Positions 1-7,731 of a DNA stretch of 19,746 nucleotides are shown piece after piece (positions within the stretch are counted from its first letter, which is position 1; each line of letters opens with the position of its first letter). The translations under genes and the position numbers were made by a program. The notes under the pieces were generated by a model. It was not told the origin of the DNA and made no database searches. It was given only the letters and a program-made list of their open reading frames with translations. Source of the stretch: Pseudomonadota bacterium (GTDB lineage Bacteria; Pseudomonadota; Gammaproteobacteria; Pseudomonadales; Halieaceae); the NCBI GenBank assembly GCA_030591305.1, contig JAUVBI010000025.1:1-19746 (forward strand), written 5' to 3'.

Positions 1-497
1 GCAGACAGCTCTCCCTCGCCGCGTTCCTGTCTGTTCAGGCCAATCGCCACGCCGGCAAGGCTGGCGCCAGCATCTGCAATCATGGCGATAACCTCCCGCA
101 CGGCAGTACCTGCAGTGATAACGTCATCAATCACCAGAACCCGGCCCGCCAGCGGAGCGCCAACCATAATGCCACCTTCTCCGTGGGTCTTGGCCTCCTT
201 GCGGTTATAGGCAAACTGAACATCCATATCGTGGTCGTTGACCAGCGCTACAGCGGTAGCCGCTGCCAGCGGAATCCCTTTATAAGCGGGGCCCAAAAGC
301 ACGTCGAACTGTATCCCCGAGTCCACAATACTATGGGCATAACAGCGCCCCAGCACGGCCAGGGCACGGCCTGTAGAAAAGGCACCTGCATTGAAAAAAT
401 AGGGGCTGGTGCGGCCAGATTTCAAGGTGAACTGACCAAATTTGAGCACGTCACAACTGCGAGCAAGCTCAATAAATTCAGATTGATAAGACTGCAT
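1..497 (-). CDS. pyrE: Orotate phosphoribosyltransferase, 3' end missing
   Basis: Transfers the phosphoribosyl group of PRPP to orotate, giving OMP in de novo pyrimidine synthesis (cytosol). Read on the minus strand from the ATG at 497, the protein begins [18 protein letters not shown] and runs 165 complete codons to the window edge. Visible hallmarks are [19 protein letters not shown] near residues 19-38, [10 protein letters not shown] at 69-78, the flexible-loop segment [12 protein letters not shown] at 98-109, and the PRPP-binding motif [13 protein letters not shown] at 120-132. It closely resembles the enterobacterial enzyme (about 213 aa), so roughly the last 48 residues lie outside the window. 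The gene is divergent from crc, with 61 bp between the two start codons, as in Pseudomonas. The Shine-Dalgarno sequence is weak (GGAA about 9 nt upstream). Confidence 0.95.
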   Translation of the reverse strand, partial: MQSYQSEFIELARSCDVLKFGQFTLKSGRTSPYFFNAGAFSTGRALAVLGRCYAHSIVDSGIQFDVLLGPAYKGIPLAAATAVALVNDHDMDVQFAYNRKEAKTHGEGGIMVGAPLAGRVLVIDDVITAGTAVREVIAMIADAGASLAGVAIGLNRQERGEGELS

Positions 498-558
498 GGA
501 GGTATTCCGGGACGCTAAGCTGCTGTATCATACACGCTCTAATAATAAGGGGCTATTA

Positions 559-1323
559 ATGAGGATTATCAGTTTCAGTGCTGACGGCATTGCCAACGCC
601 GCTGAAAAAGGATTTTACGACTGGCTGAAGGAGCAGGACGCAGACTTTATCTGTATCCAGGATTTGCAGTGTTCCGAGTATGACCTGCAGGATAGTATTT
701 TCTTCCCGGCCGACTACAATGCGTATTTTTTTGACGATGTTGGCGGCAAAGCTAACGGCGTTGCCATCTATTGCCGCAAAATGCCCAAGGCCATCATGAC
801 CGGCCTGGGCTTTGTCGACTTTGACATGGAGGGGCGCTATATTCAGGCAGACTATGAAAACCTCAGCGTGGGCTGCCTACTGGCCCCCCGGGCAGAGGAC
901 GGCGACGCGAAGCAACAGGCGCGAAAATCAGAGTTCTTTGGCCTGCTGCAAAATCACATGTTAAAAATCCAGAACAAGCGCCGCGAGTTTATTTTCTGCG
1001 GCAACTGGCAGCTGGCGCATACACCGGCAGACGTGCAGGATACGGGGCACAACAGCAATTCCTCGGGCTTTCTGGCGGAGGAGCGCCAGTGGATGAACGA
1101 GACAATTACTGCCGGCTATGTCGATGCCTTTCGCGAAATTAACTCCGATAGCGACGAGTTCAGCTGGTGGCCAGACGGCGACCGTGACAGCAATGGCTGG
1201 CGTACGGACTTTCAGGTTGTTTCCAGCGGGCTGAAGTATTCTGTGGAGTATGGCGCCATCTACAAGGGTAAAGAGTTTTCCAGCCATGCGCCGGTTATTA
1301 TGGATTACGATATAGAAGTGTAA
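559..1323 (+). CDS. crc: Catabolite repression control protein Crc (exonuclease III/EEP fold)
   Basis: A 254-aa protein of the endonuclease/exonuclease/phosphatase fold. It starts MRIISFSADGIANAAEKGF and ends with the family-typical FSSHAPVIMDYDIEV. Internal matches to Pseudomonas Crc include ADFICIQDLQ, GVAIYCRKMPKA, GFLAEERQWMNE and FSWWPDGD. In Pseudomonas, Crc has no detectable nuclease activity; it stabilises Hfq on A-rich target mRNAs to repress use of less preferred carbon sources. The start at 559 is chosen because it matches the family N-terminus and has AAGGGG 5-10 nt upstream. An in-frame ATG at 496 would overlap the pyrE start and add 21 unrelated residues. The position between pyrE and rph supports crc rather than xthA. 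Repressor function here is inferred from homology. Confidence 0.9.
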   Translation: MRIISFSADGIANAAEKGFYDWLKEQDADFICIQDLQCSEYDLQDSIFFPADYNAYFFDDVGGKANGVAIYCRKMPKAIMTGLGFVDFDMEGRYIQADYENLSVGCLLAPRAEDGDAKQQARKSEFFGLLQNHMLKIQNKRREFIFCGNWQLAHTPADVQDTGHNSNSSGFLAEERQWMNETITAGYVDAFREINSDSDEFSWWPDGDRDSNGWRTDFQVVSSGLKYSVEYGAIYKGKEFSSHAPVIMDYDIEV

Positions 1324-1381
1324 TAAAACAGTGAGAGCAGGTTCTGTGTGAAATACCCGGACTTTAGCGGCGGCGTAAGCT

Positions 1382-1495
1382 TTATCTGGACACGCCGCAA
1401 GCACGTCCCTGTAGGCTCCCCTCGGCCATCCTTGGCCTCAGAGGGTCCATGCACATACCCACAGCCCTCTAACTGGGCCAGCACAACACCATGTG
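1382..1495. repeat. Intergenic inverted-repeat element between crc and rph (putative dispersed repeat)
   Basis: The crc-rph gap (1324-1500) holds no credible gene but has clear secondary-structure potential. GGCCA (1424-1428) pairs with TGGCC (1433-1437) around a 4-nt loop. The stem continues as CCCTC (1419-1423) with GAGGG (1441-1445) across a 3-nt bulge. AGAGGG (1440-1445) can pair instead with CCCTCT (1465-1470), so the two folds are mutually exclusive. The flanking text, read on the minus strand (TACAGGGACGTGCTTGCGGC), resembles a motif I recall from repeated intergenic elements of other marine gammaproteobacteria. No second copy was found in this window, so the repeat status is an inference. 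Lying between converging 3' ends, it could also help terminate either transcript. Confidence 0.4.
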
Positions 1496-1500
1496 GTTTT

Positions 1501-2220
1501 TTAACCCGCCAACGCTTCTTTCTGCTTAACAATCAACTCCGCAATGCCATTGCTGGCCAGATCTAACAGGCTGTTGAGCTCTGTACGGTTGAAGGTATTG
1601 CCCTCGGCGGTGCCCTGCACTTCGATGAAGTCGCCATTTTCAGCCATGATCACGTTCATGTCGGTATCGGCCGCTGAATCTTCCGGGTAATCCAGGTCGA
1701 GTACAGGTGCGCCCTGGTATATGCCCACTGACACCGAGGCAATCATGTGCAACAGGGGGTCTGTGGTGATCAGTTTTTTACGCTGCAGGTGGTTTATGGC
1801 ATCTACCATAGCCACGCAGGCACCGGTGATTGCTGCGGTGCGGGTGCCGCCATCGGCCTGTATCACATCGCAGTCTATGGTGATGGTGTTTTCACCCAGT
1901 TTGGACAGGTCCAGCGCAGCGCGCAGCGACCGGCCTATCAAACGCTGAATTTCCACGGTGCGGCCACCCTGCTTGCCGCGACTTGCCTCGCGCCCCATAC
2001 GCGAGCCGGTGGAACGGGGTAACATGCCGTACTCTGCGGTTACCCAGCCTCTGCCCTGGCCACGCATAAAGCGGGGCACCCCGGCTTCGGCCGAGGCTGT
2101 GCAGATAACCTTGGTTTTACCAAAGCACACCAGCACCGAGCCCTCGGCGTGGCAGGTGAAGTTGCGTGTGATGCTGATATCTCTCAGTTGTTCTGGTAGA
2201 CGGCCGCTGGGTCGCTGCAT
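1501..2220 (-). CDS. rph: Ribonuclease PH
   Basis: Phosphorolytic 3'-to-5' exoribonuclease that trims tRNA 3' ends with inorganic phosphate. The 239-aa product matches the usual length (about 238). Hallmarks in order are [21 protein letters not shown] at the N-terminus, [17 protein letters not shown] near 27-43, [15 protein letters not shown] near 57-71 (the RNase PH core with phosphate-binding arginines), [11 protein letters not shown], and the acidic catalytic region [22 protein letters not shown]. The ATG at 2220 has a GGAGT Shine-Dalgarno sequence 6-10 nt upstream on the minus strand. The gene is divergent from yicC; the 107-bp gap has a TATACT on the minus strand (2262-2267), a possible -10, but no good -35. 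Its 3' end faces crc across the inverted-repeat gap. Confidence 0.96.
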   Translation of the reverse strand: MQRPSGRLPEQLRDISITRNFTCHAEGSVLVCFGKTKVICTASAEAGVPRFMRGQGRGWVTAEYGMLPRSTGSRMGREASRGKQGGRTVEIQRLIGRSLRAALDLSKLGENTITIDCDVIQADGGTRTAAITGACVAMVDAINHLQRKKLITTDPLLHMIASVSVGIYQGAPVLDLDYPEDSAADTDMNVIMAENGDFIEVQGTAEGNTFNRTELNSLLDLASNGIAELIVKQKEALAG

Positions 2221-2327
2221 GTGTTACTCCATAAGTAGGCAGGGTCTGGAAAAAGGCGCCTAGTATACGTGAACAATCTGATACACTTCATGGAAATTAT
2301 CCTCCAACTTAGAAGTACTGATTCACC

Positions 2328-3197
2328 ATGACCATTCGCAGTATGACGGCCTTTGCCCGGGAAACCCTAAGTACGCAGCAGGGCGACTTAACCATCGAGC
2401 TTCGCTCGGTCAACCACCGCTACCTGGACTGCTCCTTCAAACTTCCCGATGCCTTGCGGCGGTTGGAGCCCAGGCTGCGCGATAGCGCCAACAAAAAACT
2501 GGCGCGGGGAAAACTCGACTGTATGGTTCGCCTGCAACTCAACAACGAATCGAGTTCCCCGCTGGAGATCGACGATCATCGGCTGGACAAATTGCTGCAA
2601 TCCGCCGCGGTAATTTCCCAGCGCCTGCCCGAGTCACAGCCGCTGAACCCCCTGGAGGTACTGCAGTTTCCCGGTATTTGCCAGAGTGCGGAGGTGTCTT
2701 TTGATGCAATAATTTCAGGTGCAATGACACTGTTTGCCGATGCACTGCTGTCACTGTCAGAAAGTCGCGAGCGGGAGGGAGAGAAGCTTGCCGAGATGGT
2801 TTTGGCCCGGCTGGATGCTATCGAGTCAGAGCTTGTGACGGTGCGCACGGTATTGCCAGAACTGATGAAACAGCAGCGCGAGCGGGTCCTCTCCCGAATC
2901 GCAGAATTGAACATAGAGGCAGACGAAAACAGACTCGAGCAGGAGCTTGTCCATCTCGCACAAAAGGCCGATGTGGAAGAAGAGCTGGATCGCCTGGACG
3001 CCCATATTGCCGAGGTCCGGCGGGTACTGAGAAAAGGTGGCCCCTGCGGGCGCAGGCTGGACTTTCTAATGCAGGAGCTCAACCGCGAGGCCAATACCCT
3101 GTCCTCAAAGTCACAATCCAGCGATACCACTCTGGCAGCAGTGGAGCTAAAAGTCCTTATCGAACAAATGCGTGAGCAAATCCAGAATATTGAGTAA
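2328..3197 (+). CDS. yicC: YicC family endoribonuclease-like protein
   Basis: A 289-aa member of the YicC/YloC family. The N-terminal YicC domain starts MTIRSMTAFARE and includes TIELRSVNHRYLDCSFKLP. A charged, helical middle section (about 130-215) contains several EREGEKLAE-type heptads. The C-terminal DUF1732 domain carries RKGGPCGRRLDFLMQELNRE and ends QMREQIQNIE. Family members were long uncharacterised and have more recently been described as RNA-cleaving enzymes; E. coli YicC has been linked to small-RNA turnover. Length and both domains are complete. It is the first gene of the plus-strand cluster and is followed by gmk after 6 nt, which suggests co-transcription. The Shine-Dalgarno sequence is weak. 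The pairing with gmk is widespread in bacteria. Confidence 0.93.
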   Translation: MTIRSMTAFARETLSTQQGDLTIELRSVNHRYLDCSFKLPDALRRLEPRLRDSANKKLARGKLDCMVRLQLNNESSSPLEIDDHRLDKLLQSAAVISQRLPESQPLNPLEVLQFPGICQSAEVSFDAIISGAMTLFADALLSLSESREREGEKLAEMVLARLDAIESELVTVRTVLPELMKQQRERVLSRIAELNIEADENRLEQELVHLAQKADVEEELDRLDAHIAEVRRVLRKGGPCGRRLDFLMQELNREANTLSSKSQSSDTTLAAVELKVLIEQMREQIQNIE

Positions 3198-3821
<624 letters not shown>

Positions 3822-3868
3822 GCCATCCGGCTCCGCGTTGCCATTGAGACGGAAATATTTACGCTGGA

Positions 3869-3895
3869 CTGACAGGGGGGTCTTTGGGGTATAAT
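3869..3895 (+). promoter_or_regulatory. Candidate sigma70 promoter for rpoZ-spoT
   Basis: CTGACA (3869-3874, 5/6 to the -35 consensus) and a perfect TATAAT (3890-3895), separated by a short 15-nt spacer. It would give a leader of about 70 nt before the rpoZ ATG at 3975. Within that leader a small perfect hairpin, GGCTT/AAGCC (3926-3930 and 3934-3938), is visible. The perfect -10 box is the main support; the spacing is shorter than the ideal 17. Confidence 0.42.
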
Positions 3896-3974
3896 TACCG
3901 GTTCGATATACACTAATGATCGGTGGGCTTAACAAGCCTCAGATCTAACCCCATACCACAGGAAATAGAAACAA

Positions 3975-4235
3975 ATGGCACGCGTAACTGTTGAAGATTG
4001 CTTGGAAAATGTTGCTAACCGCTTTGAATTAGTCATGGTCGCAAGCAAACGGGCCCGCCAAATCGCCACCGGAGGAAAAGAGCCTCTGGTTGACGAAGAG
4101 TCCGACAAGCCCACCGTCATCGCCCTACGTGAAATCGCCGAGGGCCTGGTCACCCCAGACATTCTTATCCGCGAGAATGAAATTGAAGCGGAAGAGGAGT
4201 TGGCTGAAGTCATGGAGGCCAGCGAAGCGCTCTAA
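3975..4235 (+). CDS. rpoZ: RNA polymerase omega subunit
   Basis: Small (86 aa) subunit that helps assemble beta' into RNA polymerase and, in E. coli, contributes to a ppGpp-binding site. The product starts [21 protein letters not shown], followed by [12 protein letters not shown] and the conserved [13 protein letters not shown] stretch. It ends in an acidic tail rich in Glu. AGGAA lies about 10 nt before the ATG. The next gene, spoT, begins 63 nt downstream; this rpoZ-spoT pairing is conserved in gammaproteobacteria and links the polymerase subunit that senses ppGpp with the enzyme that controls it. Confidence 0.97.
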   Translation: MARVTVEDCLENVANRFELVMVASKRARQIATGGKEPLVDEESDKPTVIALREIAEGLVTPDILIRENEIEAEEELAEVMEASEAL

Positions 4236-4298
4236 TCCCTTACTGCTGCAGGGGCATCTTTGGCCACAGCTTAGGGATTTAACTGCCTATTGAAAAAT

Positions 4299-6416
4299 AT
4301 GCAAACCATCGATGCCCTCGACGCTACCCTGCGGAGCTATCTTAGCCCCGACCAGTCAAATCACGTAAAACGCGCCTACTACTTCGCCGAGCAAGCTCAC
4401 TTTGGGCAGCTGCGGCGCAGCGGTGAACCCTATATCACCCACCCTCTGGCGGTGGCGAGCATCCTGGCAGACATGCACATGGACCACCAGAGCCTGATGG
4501 CCGCCATGCTGCACGACGTCATTGAAGATACCAGCATCGAAAAATCAGCCATCGGTAACCAGTTCGGGCCCACCGTGGCAGACCTGGTCGACGGCGTAAG
4601 CAAGCTAACCCAGATGGAGTTCGGCTCGCTGGAGGAGAAACAGGCCGAGAACTTCCAGAAAATGGCCCTGGCAATGGCCAGGGATATTCGCGTGATCCTG
4701 GTCAAGCTGGCAGACCGCCTCCACAATATGCGCACCCTGGGTGTACTGAAGCCCGAAAAAGCGCGCCGCATCGCCCGCGAAACCCTTGATATCTACGCGC
4801 CTATTGCCATGCGTCTGGGAATGAATAATATTCGTATGGAGTTCGAGGACCTGGGCTTTGCCGCCCTGTACCCCATGCGCGCCCGGCGTATTGACGCGGC
4901 ACTGCGCAAGGCCAGGGGGCACCGCAATGAGCTGGTAAAAGAGATTGGCCACCAGATCGAGACAACGCTGGAACAGGAGGGCCACCACGTCGAAATCATG
5001 GGGCGGGAGAAGCACCTGTACAGTATCTACAAAAAAATGAAGTCCAAGCGTAAATCGTTCTCTGAAATCATGGACATCTACGCCTTCCGAATCATCGTGG
5101 ACTCGGTGGATACCTGCTACCGCGTACTCGGCAGCATACACAGCCTGTACAAACCCATTCCCGGTGAGTTCAAGGACTATATTGCGATTCCCAAGGCGAA
5201 CGGATACCAATCTCTGCACACGGTACTCATTGGCATGCACGGCGTACCCATTGAAATCCAGATTCGCACCCGGGACATGGAGGATATGGCTAACAACGGC
5301 ATCGCCGCTCACTGGCTGTACAAAAGTGATAGTCAGTCCTCCAGTGGCAGCCATGCCCGGGCACGCCAATGGGTTCAGGGGCTGCTGGAAATGCAGCAGC
5401 GCGCCGGCAACTCCCTGGAGTTTATCGAGAACGTCAAAATCGACCTGTTCCCCGATGAAATATACGTGTTCACACCAAAAGGGCGAATTCTGGAGCTGCC
5501 CAAGGCCGCTACAGCAGTAGATTTCGCTTACTCGGTACACACCGACGTCGGCAACAGCTGTGTCGCCTGTCGAATCAATCGCCGCCTGGCCCCCCTGTCC
5601 GAGCCCCTGCAAAGTGGCCAGACAGTGGAAATACTGACAGCCCCCGGGGCGCGGCCTAACCCCGCGTGGTTTAACTACGCTATCACCGCTAAGGCCAGAA
5701 CTAACATACGCCACTATCTGAAGCACCAAACCCGGGAAGACTCCGTCACCCTGGGCAGGCAGCTGCTGGAAAAAGCACTGCTCAGCTTCGATACCGTCCT
5801 GGACCAGATTCCACCCGAGCAGATGCAGGACTACCTGTCGCGATATAACTATGAGCAGTTGGATGACCTGGCGGCAGATATCGCCAGGGGCAACCGACTT
5901 CCTGCCATCACCGCCCAACAACTGGCAAATCAATCCAGTGGTGATAAGCCTTTACTGAAAGGAGGCGAGCCCGAACCCGTCGCCATACGAGGCACCGAGG
6001 GCTTTATGGTCAGCTACGCAAAATGCTGTCACCCCATTCCCGGCGACCCCATAGACGGTTATCTCAGCTCTGAAAAAGGCATGGTCGTACACCGGGAAAC
6101 CTGTAACAACCTGCACGAACTAAAGGATAACCGCGAGCGCCTGGTGGCCCTGCGCTGGGATGATGAGGTAGAGGGTGAGTACGCGGTAGAGTTACGGGTT
6201 GAGGTCGAGAACCGACGGGGTATGATCGCCACCCTGGCCACCCGCATCAATAGCATGGACGTCAATATTGAAAAGATTTCCACCGAGGACAAAGATTACC
6301 AGTTCACTTACGTAGACCTGGAGATGATGGTGGAAGACCGGGTCCACCTCGCGCGTATTATGAGGCGCCTGCGCACTATCACCTCGGTTCACCGGGTACA
6401 GCGGGTTAAAAACTAA
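4299..6416 (+). CDS. spoT: Bifunctional (p)ppGpp synthetase/hydrolase SpoT
   Basis: Controls the alarmone (p)ppGpp. The 705-aa protein has an N-terminal HD hydrolase domain with catalytic H72-D73 in MLHDVIEDT and the KLADRLHNMRTL motif at 136-147. The synthetase domain contains YSIYKKMKSK (241-250) and DYIAIPKANGYQSLHT (293-308). A TGS domain runs from about 384 to 445 (DLFPDEIYVFTPKGR), and a C-terminal ACT domain lies near 630-705 (VENRRGMIATLATRI). Length agrees with Pseudomonas SpoT (about 701). The start is placed at ATG 4299, giving MQTIDALDATLRSYL, which aligns with the family N-terminus; a TTG at 4290 is in frame but adds only three residues. One oddity is that the usual RxKD signature of the synthetase loop reads E290-F-K-D293. 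It is probably in an operon with rpoZ. Confidence 0.96.
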   Translation: MQTIDALDATLRSYLSPDQSNHVKRAYYFAEQAHFGQLRRSGEPYITHPLAVASILADMHMDHQSLMAAMLHDVIEDTSIEKSAIGNQFGPTVADLVDGVSKLTQMEFGSLEEKQAENFQKMALAMARDIRVILVKLADRLHNMRTLGVLKPEKARRIARETLDIYAPIAMRLGMNNIRMEFEDLGFAALYPMRARRIDAALRKARGHRNELVKEIGHQIETTLEQEGHHVEIMGREKHLYSIYKKMKSKRKSFSEIMDIYAFRIIVDSVDTCYRVLGSIHSLYKPIPGEFKDYIAIPKANGYQSLHTVLIGMHGVPIEIQIRTRDMEDMANNGIAAHWLYKSDSQSSSGSHARARQWVQGLLEMQQRAGNSLEFIENVKIDLFPDEIYVFTPKGRILELPKAATAVDFAYSVHTDVGNSCVACRINRRLAPLSEPLQSGQTVEILTAPGARPNPAWFNYAITAKARTNIRHYLKHQTREDSVTLGRQLLEKALLSFDTVLDQIPPEQMQDYLSRYNYEQLDDLAADIARGNRLPAITAQQLANQSSGDKPLLKGGEPEPVAIRGTEGFMVSYAKCCHPIPGDPIDGYLSSEKGMVVHRETCNNLHELKDNRERLVALRWDDEVEGEYAVELRVEVENRRGMIATLATRINSMDVNIEKISTEDKDYQFTYVDLEMMVEDRVHLARIMRRLRTITSVHRVQRVKN

Positions 6417-6440
6417 CAGCACTTATTTCAGGAGAGATCA

Positions 6441-6824
6441 ATGAGCAACCGAGCAGTCATATCATCATCCGATGCCCCCCAGGCACTTGGCCCTTATTCA
6501 CAGGGCATAAAAGTAGGCAACACGGTCTGGCTGTCCGGGCAGGTTCCCCTGCTACCGGACACCATGGAGCTCATCAACGGCGATATCAGCGCCCAGGCCA
6601 CCCAGGTTTTCGAAAATTTGTCTGCTGTCGCCGAAGCGGCGGGCTGCACCCTAAACGACGCGGTTAAGATCAACATTTCCCTGACCAACATGAACGACTT
6701 TGCCGTGGTTAATGAGGTGATGGCCAGGTTCCTGCAAGAACCCTACCCAGCGCGAGCCTGTGTCCAGGTGGCAGCGCTGCCAAAAGGCGCCGCAATCGAG
6801 GTCGAGGCCATTCTGGCCAGCTAG
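6441..6824 (+). CDS. ridA: RidA family reactive enamine/imine deaminase
   Basis: Hydrolyses reactive 2-aminoacrylate and related imines made by PLP enzymes, protecting those enzymes; trimeric and cytosolic. The 127-aa product has the YjgF/RidA signature: APQALGPYSQGIKVGNTVWLSGQ near the N-terminus, the central VFENLSAVAEAAGC, and PARACVQVAALPKGAAIEVEAIL at the C-terminus. Arg105 (substrate carboxylate binding) and Glu120 sit at the positions known from E. coli RidA, which favours a true deaminase over the non-catalytic relatives. AGGAGAG lies 5-10 nt before the ATG, the best Shine-Dalgarno sequence in the cluster. It follows spoT after 24 nt, as in many gammaproteobacteria, and ends 1 nt before the oxyR start. 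Confidence 0.95.
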   Translation: MSNRAVISSSDAPQALGPYSQGIKVGNTVWLSGQVPLLPDTMELINGDISAQATQVFENLSAVAEAAGCTLNDAVKINISLTNMNDFAVVNEVMARFLQEPYPARACVQVAALPKGAAIEVEAILAS

Positions 6825-6825
6825 A

Positions 6826-7725
6826 ATGACGCTAACCGAACTTCGCTACACGGTAGCCCTGTGTGAAACCGGCCATTTTCGCAAAGCGGCAGAGCTTTGT
6901 AATGTCAGCCAGCCCACACTGAGCATAGCGATAAAAAAACTCGAGGAAGAGCTGGGCACCACCCTTTTCGAGCGCTCCAGACATCAGATAAGAACCACCG
7001 CTATCGGTGAGCGCTTTGTTGAGCAAGCTAAAACCGTTTTACAGGAGGCCAAAAACCTGACCATGCTGGCAGAACTGGGCAAAGACCCTCTGGGCACCAT
7101 GCTGTCGGTGGGCGCTATTTTCACCGTGGGGCCCTACCTCTTTCCCCGCCTTGTTCCCCGGCTACAGGAGCTCGCCGCGAGCATGCCTTTGTTCATCGAG
7201 GAAAACTACACAGCCAGTCTGCGCAAAAAGCTGGTGCGCGGTGAGTTGGATGCAATCTTCATCGCTCTGCCTTTCAATGAGCCCGAGGTCGCCACCCGGC
7301 CAGTCTATGAGGAGCCCTTTGTCGTATTATTACCCGCCGATCATCCCCTGTCGCAAAAAAAAGCCATTGACCCCGCCAGCCTCGCTGCCCACCGCGTATT
7401 ACTACTGGGCGAGGGCCACTGCTTCAGGGATCAGGTGCTGGAGGCCTGTCCGGGGCTGGGCGATGCCATTAGCGCCAATTACAGCAAGGGCCAGGCCATG
7501 TTGGAAGGGGGTTCGCTGGAAACCATCAAACATATGGTAGCCAGTGGCCTGGGCATAACCGTGCTGCCCGAGTCTGCCGCGCACATGATGCAGTATGGCG
7601 CATCCGCCCTGGTAGTCAGGCCGTTCTCTGGTACGGTTCCAAAGCGTACCGTTGCCTTGGCGTGGCGGCTTAGTTTTCCACGGCACCAGGTAATCGACCT
7701 GTTGACTGAAGCCCTGAAGGCGTAG
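6826..7725 (+). CDS. oxyR: LysR-type peroxide sensor OxyR
   Basis: Peroxide-sensing transcription activator. The 299-aa protein has an N-terminal winged helix-turn-helix: MTLTELRYTVALCETGHF, then AAELCNVSQPTLSIAIKKLE at 21-40. A C-terminal LysR substrate-like domain follows. GHCFRDQVLEAC supplies Cys199 and Cys208, exactly the two cysteines that form the disulfide in E. coli OxyR, so redox sensing is expected to be intact. The start at ATG 6826 gives the family N-terminus and lies 1 nt after the ridA stop; an earlier in-frame ATG at 6760 would overlap ridA and add 22 unrelated residues. recG begins 6 nt after the stop, giving the oxyR-recG adjacency also found in Pseudomonas. Confidence 0.94.
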   Translation: MTLTELRYTVALCETGHFRKAAELCNVSQPTLSIAIKKLEEELGTTLFERSRHQIRTTAIGERFVEQAKTVLQEAKNLTMLAELGKDPLGTMLSVGAIFTVGPYLFPRLVPRLQELAASMPLFIEENYTASLRKKLVRGELDAIFIALPFNEPEVATRPVYEEPFVVLLPADHPLSQKKAIDPASLAAHRVLLLGEGHCFRDQVLEACPGLGDAISANYSKGQAMLEGGSLETIKHMVASGLGITVLPESAAHMMQYGASALVVRPFSGTVPKRTVALAWRLSFPRHQVIDLLTEALKA

Positions 7726-7731
7726 GGCACA

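Noticed and set aside
183..518. 111-codon plus-strand ORF over pyrE
   Set aside because: The minus strand encodes an unmistakable orotate phosphoribosyltransferase throughout this stretch.
496..558. Earlier ATG for crc at 496
   Set aside because: It overlaps the pyrE start codon (shared CATG) and adds 21 residues with no family similarity; the ATG at 559 matches the Crc N-terminus and has a ribosome site.
1480..1506. CACCATGTGGTTTTTT near the rph stop as an intrinsic terminator
   Set aside because: The stem is only about four base pairs with a two-base loop, too small to be stable despite the T run on the plus strand.
1305..1566. Two short overlapping ORFs on opposite strands between crc and rph (75 aa minus, 72 aa plus)
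   Set aside because: They lie over the inverted-repeat element and the ends of crc and rph, have no ribosome site and no recognisable domain. They look like typical spurious translations of a repeat.
4605..5933. 442-codon open frame antisense to spoT
   Set aside because: It lies entirely inside spoT, which is certain. The translation has no domain, and its length reflects the GC-biased codon use of the sense gene.
6760..6825. Upstream start for oxyR inside ridA
   Set aside because: It would add 22 basic, Trp-rich residues out of frame with ridA; the LysR family N-terminus begins at 6826.
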